From: DASQZK01 sp963764345
GTDB taxonomy: Bacteria; Bacteroidota; Bacteroidia; Bacteroidales; GCA-2748055
NCBI GenBank assembly: GCA_963764345.1
Contig: CAVXSF010000031.1
Coordinates: 139,808-203,807, forward strand
Direction: 5' to 3'
DNA: 64,000 nucleotides
Shown: piece by piece, positions 47,321 to 58,171 of the stretch
Layout: the number at the start of each line of letters is the position of its first letter
How positions within the stretch are numbered: the first letter of the stretch is position 1
The notes under the pieces: model-generated
Databases searched by the model: none
What the model saw: the letters and a program-made list of their open reading frames with translations, nothing else
Told to the model about the DNA's origin: nothing
Program-made: the position numbers and the translations under genes

Positions 47321-50300
47321 ATGTCAGCCATTGTGAAAAAAAAGTCCGATACTCTGTGGTATAAAGATGCAATCATCTATCAGCTCCATGTCCAGTCTTA
47401 CTTCGACAGTAACGACGATGGCATTGGTGACTTTAACGGTCTTGTTAAGAAGCTTGACTATCTGAAGTCGCTAGGTGTCACTGCATTATGGGTGCTTCCT
47501 TTTTATCCGTCCCCACTGAAGGATGGCGGATATGATATTTCCGACTATTCAGGGATTCATCCTTCATACGGGACCCTGGCCGATTTCAGGAAGTTCATCC
47601 GCGAAGCGCACAACCGTGATCTTAAAGTTATAACTGAACTGGTACTGAACCATACCTCCAACCAGCACAAATGGTTTCAGAAAGCAAGGGAAGCCAGCCC
47701 TCGCAGCAGCACCCGGAATTTTTATGTCTGGAACGACTCTCCCGATAAGTACAATGAAGCACGCATCATCTTCCAGGATTTTGAATCCAGCAACTGGTCA
47801 TGGGATCCGGTTGCCAAAGCATATTACTGGCATCGCTTCTATTCACACCAGCCCGATCTGAATTTTGAAAACCCCGCCGTACATAAAGCGGTATTTAAAA
47901 TACTCGACTTCTGGTTTGATATCGGTGTCGATGGTTTACGTCTCGATGCAGTGCCATACCTCTATGAACAGGAAGGCACCAATTGTGAGAATTTGCCCGA
48001 AACGCACAAATTCCTGAAGATGCTCCGTGCCTATATCGATGAAAAATGGGATAACAGGATGCTTCTTGCCGAAGCGAACCAGTGGCCCGAGGACTCATCA
48101 GCCTATTTTGGTAATGGAGATGAATGTCACATGGCATTTAACTTTCCTCTCATGCCCCGGCTCTATATGAGTATGAAAATGGAGGATTATTTTCCGATCA
48201 TCGATATTATGGATCAAATGCCGGAGATTCCCGGTAATTGCCAGTGGGCCATCTTTCTCAGGAACCATGATGAACTGACCCTCGAAATGGTTACCGATGA
48301 GGAACGGGATTACATGTATAAAAGCTTCACGAGCGATCCCCGTCAGCGGATCAACCTGGGCATCAGGCGCAGGCTTGCTCCTTTGCTCGGTAACGACATC
48401 CGTAAAATCGAGATCATGAATATGCTCCTTTTTTCATTGCCGGGCACTCCCATCATTTATTACGGTGATGAGATCGGCATGGGAGACAATCATTACCTGG
48501 GTGACCGCGATGGTGTAAGGACACCCATGCAATGGTCGCCGAATAAAAATGCAGGTTTCTCTAACAGTGACCCGCAGCGCCTTTTCCTTCCTGTGATCAT
48601 AAACTATGAATATCATTATGAAGGTCTGAATGTCGATAACCAGGAAAGAAACCAGTCATCCCTGCTTTGGTGGATGAGAAGGGTGATTGCCAAACGGAAG
48701 CAATACAAAGCTTTCAGCCGGGGCAGCATCCGGTTCCTGAATACGGGCAACCCGCGGGTGCTGTCTTTCATCAGAGAGTATGAAAATGAAAAGATCCTCG
48801 TGCTGATCAACTTATCGCGTTACTCCCAGATTGCACATATCGAGCTCAGCGATTACGCCGGTTATGTCCCGGTCGAAGTCTTCAGCCAGAATGAATTCCC
48901 GCAGATTGAGACTGCTGATTACTATTTTCCTCTTCAGTTTAAAGATTATTTCTGGTTTGAACTTAAAAAAACTGACGAACAGAAAAAACTCGAGATTGAT
49001 GGTTTGAATTTTACGGTATCCCTGAAGAAGAATGACTGGAACCGGCTTACCCCCGAAACCATGAAAAAGATAGAGGACATTTTGCTGAATTATATAAGTA
49101 AAAGCCGTTGGTTCAGAGGGAAGGCCAGGAAGATCAAGGGTATTGAAATTACTGACACACTGCCGGTCAATGACAATGAATATGTCACCCATATCCTTAT
49201 GGTGGATATTGGCTATTTCCAGAGCAAGCCTGAAACGTACCTGTTCCCGGTGTCTGTAGCTGTCGGTGACCAGGCTTCACATATGAAGGATGCTAATCCT
49301 CATGCCGTACTTACCAATGTTGATTTTGAAACTACGGGCGGGGTCCTTTATGACGGTGTGTATAACCCGGTCCTCCAGGAAAAACTCTTCGAGCTGATCG
49401 TAAATGGTGGTAAACTGAAGGGGAAATCCGGTACCATCAGCGGGAAGCCCGGGAAGCATTTAAGCCGGCTGGTGAAAAAGGCGGAGTTACCTCTTCCGTC
49501 ACACGTCGTGAGCGCCGACCAGTCCAATACCTCCATCCTTTATGATAACAGGCTTTTCTATAAAATATACAGAAGCCCCGAAGAAGGTAAGAACCCGGAG
49601 ATTGAAATCCTGAAATTCCTGACAGAAAAGACGCGGTTTAAAAATCTGCCTTCTTTCGCAGGCTCCCTCGAATATAGCAATCCAAACAAAGATATGATCT
49701 CCCTGGCAACACTGGCTGCTTTTATTCCAAACCAGGGAAATGCCTGGGAACTTACTCAGTCCTTTATAAGTGAATTCTTTAACAGGATCAGTTCATCCAA
49801 ACATCATATCTCTTCGCCGCCGGATTATATGCCTGCCCTGCTCGACGATTACAAGGAACCTGACAGGAAACGGCTGGATGAACTGATCGATCATTTCTAC
49901 CTTGAAATGGTAGCACTGCTTGGTAAAAGGACTGCTGAGATGCATTTGGCCATCGCGTCGGTAAAAGATGATCGCGACTTTGTTCCGGAGCCTTTCTCCC
50001 TGCTATACCAGAAATCCATGTACCAGACGTTTCGTACCCTTGTGAAACGAACCTTCACCGATCTGAGGGCCAACCGGCGAAAGATACCGGAAAACAGCCT
50101 GGACCTTCTCGACAGTGTTCTGGATAATGAAGCGGGTATTCTGGAAAAGCTGAAGAACATCCTGGCTACGGAGAAAATCAGCTCCATGAAAACCCGGATC
50201 CATGGTGACTATCATCTTGGTCAGGTTCTATTTACCGGGAAAGATTTTATCATCATTGATTTTGAAGGCGAGCCGATCCGGTCACTGAGTGCCAGGAAGC

Positions 50301-50663
50301 TGAAATACTGCCCCTTCCGGGATGTGGCAGGAATGCTCAGATCGTTCCATTACGCGGCCTATATGGGACTGCAAAACCAGGAGAGCCTCTATCCGGGAAG
50401 TGCTCGATATGTTCGAACCCTGGGTCGAGCACTGGTATAAGAACGTCAGCTACCAGTTCCTTCATTCATACCTGGAGACAGCAGCGGGTGCTACGTTTAT
50501 CCCCCGGGAACAGGAACATATCGAAGTGCTGATCAGGTTGTTCGTCATTGAAAAGGCGATCTATGAAACCGATTACGAAATGAATAACAGGCCCGACTGG
50601 ATCAGAATACCACTGAACGGGCTGGCAAAGATCGTTGAGGATTTAATGGTCGGCCGGGAATAA
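47321..50663 (+). CDS. treS: Trehalose synthase fused to maltokinase (TreS-Mak), one frameshift
   Basis: A protein of about 1114 residues. Residues 1-560 are TreS, which interconverts trehalose and maltose: YQLHVQSYFDSNDDGIGDFNG, LDAVPYLYEQEGTNCENLPE (nucleophile Asp), LLAEANQWPED (Glu), and FLRNHDELTLEMVT. From about residue 590 a maltokinase follows (SRWFRGKARKIKGIEI, then the kinase catalytic IHGDYHLGQVL and metal-binding IIDFEGEP), making maltose 1-phosphate for GlgE. The first frame stops at 50440 with a nonsense tail. Near 50390 the correct frame becomes REVLDMFEPWVEHWYKNVSY and runs to 50663, completing the usual helical C-terminus. The interruption is probably a single-base error. It follows glgE by 6 nt. 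Confidence 0.92.
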
Positions 50664-50735
50664 GATGAATTGAAAATGCCTGACACAGGTTACCCTGAGT
50701 GAAAGATCAGGTATCAAACGTTTAAAACAGATGTC

Positions 50736-52860
50736 ATGACAGAACAGAAGAAGAGCGGAACAGCAAAAAAGAATATGAGAGCCAGCCAACCGGCCGCTCG
50801 TAGTAGAAAGGATGAAAAAAGCAGGGCGGAAGGGGAAAAGGTGAAAGCACCGGCCAAAACGACCCGGGTTACTCCTGAAAAACCTGCGGAGCCGGAACTG
50901 TCGCACCTCAGCCTCCGCAGAAGGTCTTGTACGACACGCTGTTTATTTCAGATTATGATGTCTACCTGTTCAGGGAAGGCAATCATTATAGCCTTTACGA
51001 AAAAATGGGAGCCCACGAAATCAGCCACAAGGGGGTAAAAGGGACGCATTTCGCCGTTTGGGCACCCAACGCGGCAGCAGTTTCCGTGATCGGTAATTTT
51101 AATTACTGGACCGTCGATGAACATCCGCTGAAGGTCAGGGAAGATGCCTCCGGAATCTGGGAGGGTTTTATTCCCGGAGTTTACAGGGGTGAAGTATACA
51201 AGTATCATATCCTGTCGGCCGTGGCAGGCTACCAGGTTGAAAAAGCTGATCCTTACGCCCGGATGGCCGAACATACCGCCGAAAACAGGATCCGTGGTGT
51301 GGGTGGATGATTATGAATGGAAAGACAGCGAATGGATGCAGCAGCGGTGTGCGAGGAACGCGCTCGATGCTCCCATGTCGGTTTATGAATTGCATCTGGA
51401 ATCGTGGCGGCGAGTTACGGAAGAGGGAAACCGTTCCCTGACCTATCGCGAAATGGCTCACTATCTCGTCGATTATATCAAAGAGATGGGTTATACTCAT
51501 GTTGAACTGTTACCCGTAATGGAATATCCTTTCTCCGGCTCGTGGGGATACCAGGTGCCTCGGTTTTTTTGCCCCAACCAGCCGTTTTGGAAATCCCGAC
51601 GATTTCAGGTATCTGGTTGACTATCTGCACCAGAATGACATCGGGGTGATCCTCGACTGGGTACCTTCGCATTTTCCGGGCGACCTGCACGGACTGCATT
51701 TTTTCGACGGTACTTTTCTCTTTGAACACCAGGATCCCCGGCAGGGTTATCATCCCGACTGGAGCAGCTATATCTTTAATTACGGAAGAAATGAGATCAA
51801 GGAATTCCTGATCAGCAGTGCCCATTTCTGGCTTGAACAATTCCATGCTGACGGCTTGAGGGTCGATGCGGTAGCCTCCATGCTCTATCTCGATTATTCA
51901 AGAAAAGAAGGCGAATGGATACCGAATAAATACGGAGGAAGGGAAAACCTCGATGCCATTGCCTTCCTGCGCGATCTGAATGAATCAGTCTATTCAAAGT
52001 TTCCTGATGTCCAGACCATCGCTGAGGAATCCACCTCATGGCCGATGGTTACCAGGCCATCCTATACCGGAGGTCTCGGGTTCGGACTGAAGTGGAACAT
52101 GGGATGGATGCATGATACACTCGATTATTTTTCAAAAGATCCGCTCTTCAGAAGTTATCATCATAACAAGATAACCTTTTCCATCTGGTATGCTTTCAGC
52201 GAGAATTTTATGCTCCCGTTATCCCATGATGAGGTGGTTCATGGTAAGGGGTCGCTGATGGATAAAGTGCCGGGAGATATCTGGCAGAAATTTGCCAATA
52301 TGAGACTTCTTTTCGGGTATATGTTCAGCCATCCCGGTAAAAAGCTGATGTTCATGGGAGCAGAGATCGGCCAGTGGAGGGAATGGAACCACGATAGCAG
52401 TGTAGAATGGCATCTGCTTGAACAGGATTCACATAAAGGACTTCAGCGATGGGTGCGGGACCTGAACACTACCTACCGGGCATACCCTGCCTTATTCCGA
52501 AATGACTTTGAAACCAACGGGTTTAAATGGATAGATGCAAACGATTCAAAAAACAGTATCCTCAGTTATGTCAGATATGATAAGAAAACATCGAAACCGG
52601 TCATCGTAATTTGTAATTTTACACCGGTACCGCATTTGAATTATCGTATCGGAGTGCCTGAGGAAGGATTCTGGAAAGAAATACTGAACAGTGATGCCGA
52701 AATATACGGCGGCAGCGGGCATGGAAATTTCGGAGGATGTGATGCAGTACCCGTACCTTATCATCAGGAGGATTTTTCCCTGAACGTGACCCTGCCTCCA
52801 TTGGGGATGGTTATGTTTACGAAGGAAGGGCATCAGCATGAACGGAAAGAAAGTGTTTAA
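50736..52860 (+). CDS. glgB: 1,4-alpha-glucan branching enzyme, interrupted by about three frameshifts
   Basis: Four overlapping frames reconstruct GlgB. The first (from ATG 50736) is a Lys/Ala/Pro-rich extension of about 60 residues. Near 50905 the frame changes to QPPQKVLYDTLFISDYDVYLF (CBM48 region with FAVWAPNAAAVSVIGNFNYW). Near 51285 it shifts to TGSVVWVDDYEWKDSEWM and MSVYELHLESW. Near 51557, in a run of seven T, it shifts to GFFAPTSRFGNPDDF and on to the stop. Catalytic residues are present: Asp in DGLRVDAVASMLYLDY, Glu in QTIAEESTSWP, and LPLSHDEVVHGKGS. It creates alpha-1,6 branches on the GlgE product. Its end overlaps the next gene by 23 nt. Given the intact motifs, several sequence errors are likelier than decay. 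Confidence 0.88.
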
Positions 52861-55800
52861 TCCTGTATCTGCATGCAGGATCCAATTTTCGAAGGATTTT
52901 ACCTTTGATGATCTCAGAAAAGTGATCCCGTATCTTGAAAAGCTCGGAATACGGACGATCTATGCTTCACCGGTTTTCAAAGCGGTTGCCGGAAGTGAAC
53001 ACGGATACGATGTCACGGACGCCGGGCAGATCAACCCTGAGCTGGGTTCCATCGATGATCTCAGGGCATTGAAAAGGGAGTTGGAAAATCGCTCCATGGG
53101 CTGGCTCCAGGATATCGTACCGAATCACCAGGCCTTCGATCCTCAGAATGTATGGATAGCTGATATATTCAGGTACGGGGAACGTTCCAGGTATTACCGT
53201 TATTTTGATATCGACTGGGATCACTGGGACCCTGACCTGAAAAACAGAGTCATGTTGCCATTCTTTGGTGATCCGTTGATGGACCTGTTGGAGAAGGGAG
53301 AACTTAAGATCGGTTTTACAAGCGAGGGCTTTGTGCTGGTGTATTTTGATAAAGCCTTTCCGCTGAGCATCCAATCCTGGCATACTGTTTTAAATGTCGC
53401 AGGGACTGCCGGGCTGGATAAGGCAGTCAAAACCATCGGTGATCGGGATTCTCATAACCTTGTCGGGATATTCGGCAAACTGTATCATGATGACCGCGAA
53501 ATACAGTCACTTGTAGAAAATTCAATACGGATTCTCAATGAGGATAAAGAAAAACTCAGGGATCTCATCTCAGAACAATTTTACCTGCCGGCTTTCTGGA
53601 AGGAGAGTGAACGACGGATTAATTACCGCCGGTTTTTTACCATCAACGGACTGATCAGCCTCAGGATGGAAGATCCGGAGGTCTTTGACAGCTACCATGA
53701 ACTTACGGATCAGCTCGTGAAAGAAGGGATCTTCGATGGTCTCCGGATAGATCATATCGACGGTTTGCTGAGTCCGGGACAATACCTGAATAGGCTCAGG
53801 CATCTTACAGGTAGTGAGACATACATTGTGGTGGAGAAAATCCTTGAAAGAGATGAGAAGCTGAAACCGGGCTGGCCGGTTCAGGGAAATACCGGGTATG
53901 ATTTCGGCAGCATGGTGAACAATCTGCTCATCAATGAAAATAACGGCAAAGTCTTCAATGATATTTATGTAACCTGGAATGACAAACATCCGGGATACAA
54001 TAAGCTGATATATGATAAGAAGCATTTTATCATCTTCAGCCGGATGAACGGTGACCTTCAAAACCTGCTTCACCAGTTTCTGAAAATACCCGGTTTGCCA
54101 CTCCCCCTTCCCGACAATAGCAGGCTGGCTGAAGCTATAGCTGAATTTCTGATTCAGTGTCCGGTCTACAAAATGTATCCGGGTTTTGGACCTTTTAACC
54201 AGGACATGAGGGATTTCATCCGCTCTGTTTTTCAGAAAGCTTCAGATCATAAGCCGGATTTGCTGCCTGAATTTGGTCTTCTTCAGGACATTTTTTTATA
54301 TGAGGGTCAGGATGAGAACTGCCGGAATGCAGGCAGGGATTTTTTTCTCCGGTGTATGCAATTTACCGGCCCGCTGATGGCGAAGGGACTTGAGGATACG
54401 GCTTATTACAGTTATGCCTTTTTTATTGCTCAAAATGAAGTCGGAGATTCACCGGATTATTTCGGTATACGAACCAAAGCCTTTCATGATCAAATGAGGG
54501 AACGTCTCAGGGAATTTCCCCTGACCCTGAATGCAACATCTACCCATGATTCGAAAAGGGGAGGAGATAGCAGGGCCAGGCTGGCCGTCATCAGCGATAT
54601 TCCCGGAATATGGAAACAGTATGTTATCAAATGGAAAATGTTCGGCGAACAAATCCGTGAAGGAAATTCCGGAATACCCACTCTCAATGATGAATATTTT
54701 ATCTATCAGACCCTTGTGGGTTCTTATCCGCCTGCACTTGAACATGATAAGGAATACCTGGACCGGTTGACCGCTGCAATTCTTAAATCTATCAGGGAGG
54801 CTAAGGATAATACATCATGGACCAGTCCCGATGAGGATTATGAAAGCAGGACGCTTGAATTTACCGGTAAGCTATTGGAACATGACGGTTTTATGAAGAG
54901 CTTCCGGTCATTTTTAAAAATCATTATCGATCCCGGAATGATAAGCTCCCTTTCACAGGTTCTGCTTAGGAATACCAGCCCCGGCGTACCTGATCTTTAC
55001 CGGGGATGCGAGACATGGAATTTCAGTTTTGTTGATCCAGATAACCGTCTGCCGGTGGATTTTATAAACCTGTCGGAAAGCCTGGATGAGATCATTGGGC
55101 TGTTTACCAGGGATAAGCGCACGGTTTACGAAACGTTATGGAAAGAGCGTGTGAACGGTAAGATCAAATTGTGGCTCACCTGGCTTACATTGCAGGAACG
55201 AAAGGCCGACCCTGATTTTTTCAGAACTGCGGCTTACATTCCCCTTGAAGTGAAAGGCACGTATAAAGACCGGGTGATGGCATTTATGCGTTACCGTTTA
55301 CGGCAGTGGTATTTTGTGGCTGTACCGTTGCGTTTCACCGATCTGCTGGCAGAAAGTGCAGGCGGTTTTGGCGAGATCGATTGGGGATCCACCCGGGCAG
55401 AATTGCCGGTTCTGCATCCTTCGGAATGGGAAAATCTCGTGAACGGCGAAATCGTCGAGCCGGGTAAATCAATACACTTCCGGGATATATTCAGGGATTC
55501 CTCCGTAGGATTTCTGAAAGCCCGGATACAGGAGACATCCCGGAAAGCAGGCATCCTGCTCCATATTACTTCACTGCCGGGGAAATACGGAACCGGAGAT
55601 CTGGGAAATCCGGCGTTTGACTTTGCCGGTTTTCTTCAACGGAACGGACAGTCCTACTGGCAGATACTGCCACTGAACTATGTAGGGAAAGAAACAGCCT
55701 ATTCACCCTACAGTTGCCTCTCGGCTTTTGCCGGAAATATTCTTCTGATCAACCCTGAACTCCTGAAAGATGCCGGTCTGGTTTCTTCAGACGATATCGG

Positions 55801-57040
55801 GGTGGGCTTCGAAGATGATGCAGATGAAGCCCGGTTTGAAGAAGCGGAAGCTTACCGGGTCAGACTTCTTAAAAAAGCATGGAGGGTATTCAACGATTCT
55901 GAGATGCCGGTCCTGGCCATGGCATTTGAAGAATTTTGCAAAAAAGAATCGTTCTGGCTTGAGGATTTTGCCATGTTTATCCTGTTCAGGGAAATGTTTG
56001 AAAAGAAGACCTGGAATGAATGGCCGGAGGATATCCGCGACAGACTTCCGGAATCCCTGGCGGTATACAGGGAAAAGTACCGGGATCAGCTGGATGAGAT
56101 AAAATTTGCCCAGTTTTTATTTTTCGAACAATGGTTCGCTCTAAAAAGGTACGCAAACGATATAGGGGTTAAAATCATTGGCGACCTGCCCTTTTATGTC
56201 GGTTTTGACAGTGCCGATGTATGGGCAAACCCTCATTTATTCAGGCTCGGGCCGGATAAATCGATGGAAAAAATCGCCGGTGTGCCGCCCGATTATTTCA
56301 ATGATGAAGGCCAGCTGTGGAACATGCCGGTCTATCGCTGGGATCTGATGAAACAGTATGGTTATACGTGGTGGAAACAACGGCTGGGGAAAAACCTGGA
56401 ACTTTATGATGTTGTAAGAATCGATCATTTCAGGGCTTTTGCCGATTACTGGCAGGTACCGGCGGGAGAACCAACAGCCGTTAACGGAGAATGGGTTGCC
56501 GGTCCGGGCCGGGATTTCTTTAACAGTATACGGAAGGAATTTCCTGCCATGCCCTTCATTGCCGAAGACCTCGGAGATGTAAACCAGGGCGTATATGATC
56601 TTCGGGACCAGTTTGATTTTCCAGGAATGGTGGTGCTGCAGTTTGCCTTCGGGGGCAACATAGCCGCTTCGGTCCATGCACCGCATAACCACCGGAAGAA
56701 CAGTATTGTCTACACCGGCACACACGATAATAATACCCTGAAAGGATGGTACCGGCACGAATTAAAACAGAAATCCAGGCGACAGCTCCGGCGTTATGCA
56801 GGCCGGCGCATCAATGGCCGTAACTGTAACGCCGAACTGATCCGCATGGCCTTTATGTCCCCGGCACTTACAGCCATCATTCCCATGCAGGATTACCTGG
56901 GTCTCGACCAACACGCCAGGATGAACCGGCCATCTACCCAAACCGGCAACTGGACCTGGCGGATGGGGGAGGAGGATATCCTTCCTTCAGTTGAAAAGAT
57001 GATTCAGGAATACACCCTGGAATATGGGCGGCTTGGATAA
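52838..57040 (+). CDS. treY: Maltooligosyltrehalose synthase fused to 4-alpha-glucanotransferase (TreY-MalQ)
   Basis: A single uninterrupted frame of 1400 residues. Residues 1-890 are TreY, which turns the reducing end of a maltooligosaccharide into an alpha,alpha-1,1 trehalose unit: SACRIQFSKDFTFDDLRKVI, YASPVFKAVAGSEHGYDV, DIVPNHQAFD, FDGLRIDHIDGLLSPGQYL, and YIVVEKILERDE. From about residue 900 a complete GH77 amylomaltase follows: AGILLHITSLPGKYGTGDLG, LYDVVRIDHFRAFADYW (nucleophile Asp), FIAEDLGDVN (Glu), and YTGTHDNNTLKGW. MalQ could adjust chain lengths of the pool that TreY uses. It starts inside the end of glgB (23-nt overlap), so translation is coupled. Stand-alone TreY is usually 700-900 residues and MalQ about 500, so this is a clean end-to-end fusion. 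Confidence 0.94.
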   Translation: MNGKKVFNPVSACRIQFSKDFTFDDLRKVIPYLEKLGIRTIYASPVFKAVAGSEHGYDVTDAGQINPELGSIDDLRALKRELENRSMGWLQDIVPNHQAFDPQNVWIADIFRYGERSRYYRYFDIDWDHWDPDLKNRVMLPFFGDPLMDLLEKGELKIGFTSEGFVLVYFDKAFPLSIQSWHTVLNVAGTAGLDKAVKTIGDRDSHNLVGIFGKLYHDDREIQSLVENSIRILNEDKEKLRDLISEQFYLPAFWKESERRINYRRFFTINGLISLRMEDPEVFDSYHELTDQLVKEGIFDGLRIDHIDGLLSPGQYLNRLRHLTGSETYIVVEKILERDEKLKPGWPVQGNTGYDFGSMVNNLLINENNGKVFNDIYVTWNDKHPGYNKLIYDKKHFIIFSRMNGDLQNLLHQFLKIPGLPLPLPDNSRLAEAIAEFLIQCPVYKMYPGFGPFNQDMRDFIRSVFQKASDHKPDLLPEFGLLQDIFLYEGQDENCRNAGRDFFLRCMQFTGPLMAKGLEDTAYYSYAFFIAQNEVGDSPDYFGIRTKAFHDQMRERLREFPLTLNATSTHDSKRGGDSRARLAVISDIPGIWKQYVIKWKMFGEQIREGNSGIPTLNDEYFIYQTLVGSYPPALEHDKEYLDRLTAAILKSIREAKDNTSWTSPDEDYESRTLEFTGKLLEHDGFMKSFRSFLKIIIDPGMISSLSQVLLRNTSPGVPDLYRGCETWNFSFVDPDNRLPVDFINLSESLDEIIGLFTRDKRTVYETLWKERVNGKIKLWLTWLTLQERKADPDFFRTAAYIPLEVKGTYKDRVMAFMRYRLRQWYFVAVPLRFTDLLAESAGGFGEIDWGSTRAELPVLHPSEWENLVNGEIVEPGKSIHFRDIFRDSSVGFLKARIQETSRKAGILLHITSLPGKYGTGDLGNPAFDFAGFLQRNGQSYWQILPLNYVGKETAYSPYSCLSAFAGNILLINPELLKDAGLVSSDDIGVGFEDDADEARFEEAEAYRVRLLKKAWRVFNDSEMPVLAMAFEEFCKKESFWLEDFAMFILFREMFEKKTWNEWPEDIRDRLPESLAVYREKYRDQLDEIKFAQFLFFEQWFALKRYANDIGVKIIGDLPFYVGFDSADVWANPHLFRLGPDKSMEKIAGVPPDYFNDEGQLWNMPVYRWDLMKQYGYTWWKQRLGKNLELYDVVRIDHFRAFADYWQVPAGEPTAVNGEWVAGPGRDFFNSIRKEFPAMPFIAEDLGDVNQGVYDLRDQFDFPGMVVLQFAFGGNIAASVHAPHNHRKNSIVYTGTHDNNTLKGWYRHELKQKSRRQLRRYAGRRINGRNCNAELIRMAFMSPALTAIIPMQDYLGLDQHARMNRPSTQTGNWTWRMGEEDILPSVEKMIQEYTLEYGRLG

Positions 57041-57357
57041 GGGAGAGATGTAACCTCTACCCGGGTTGTATTGATATTGCATAAACATCTCAAATTCGTC
57101 TTTTGGAGTTGTCGCCTTATAATCCTGCTTTTCCATAACACGATCATTTGGCAACTAAGCTATGTTTATCCCTCAGATGTTACAAGATACAGTTTGCTGA
57201 AGGCTTATACAGCATAAATGTCAGTCTTTACCCTTTCCCGGCACGAAATCCCGGTCATATTACATTGAATTTAGCCGCACAAGAGAGGAATATCAGCAAT
57301 ATTGTGTAAAAGGGAAGCAGGAACCTGTGACATGAAGATAAGATTTCACACATAAAA
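57041..57357. other. Intergenic stretch downstream of the glucan operon
   Basis: About 320 nt after the treY-malQ stop. No coding frame or clear terminator with a T-run was recognised. A weak stem is possible around CTCTACCCGGG near 57055. The 21/22-bp repeat array begins at its right edge. Confidence 0.4.
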
Positions 57358-57570
57358 AGGTTTCTACCCCTGCATGAACGGGTACTTTTCTTACAAGGAC
57401 GGGTACTTTCCACTCAAGAAAGCACTTCTACCCCTACATGAACGGGTACTTTTCTTACAAGGAAGGGTACATTTCTTACAGGGACGGATACATTCCACTC
57501 AGGGAAGCACATCTACCCGTACACAGAAGGGGTAAATTACCTCCGGGAAGGGTACTTACCCGTAGATGCA
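57358..57570. repeat. Tandem array of ten degenerate 21/22-bp units
   Basis: Ten contiguous units were read by eye. The main unit is like GGGTACTTTTCTTACAAGGAC (slightly over the family core GGGTAC-A/T rich-ACAAGGA). A second type is 22 bp, like GCACTTCTACCCCTACATGA plus AC. Order: 22, 21, 21, 22, 21, 21, 21, 22, 21, 21. The 22-bp units begin at 57358, 57422 and 57507 and divide the array into three larger blocks. Units are adjacent with no spacers. A period of 21 bp is two DNA turns. The 22-bp units shift the reading frame, so the array is not a good protein repeat. Confidence 0.85.
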
Positions 57571-57641
57571 TGGGGTATTCGGTGGTCGGTAACCGGTGGT
57601 CGGTAAGTTGTAAATTGTAAGTAGTAAGTGGTAAGTGGAAA

Positions 57642-57676
57642 TCGGTAATCGGTAATCGGTAATCGGTAATCGGTAA
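57642..57676. repeat. Heptamer tandem repeat (TCGGTAA)5
   Basis: Five exact copies of TCGGTAA. They sit inside a wider G/T/A-rich stretch (about 57583-57712) of degenerate GGTAAGT- and GGTGGTC-type words. Such low-complexity runs can expand or contract by slippage. Confidence 0.9.
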
Positions 57677-57748
57677 GTTGTAAGTGGTGAGTGGTAATTG
57701 GTTAGGCTTCGCTTAAACTTAGCGAATAATGAATATCGAATATCGAAG

Positions 57749-58171
<423 letters not shown>

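Noticed and set aside
57358..57570. Possible CRISPR array
   Set aside because: Units are contiguous and degenerate with no unique spacers, and no cas genes are present.
57438..57620. Plus-strand 60-codon frame encoding GYFSYKE-like heptads
   Set aside because: It covers only part of the repeat array because the 22-bp units shift the frame, and it ends in low-complexity sequence.
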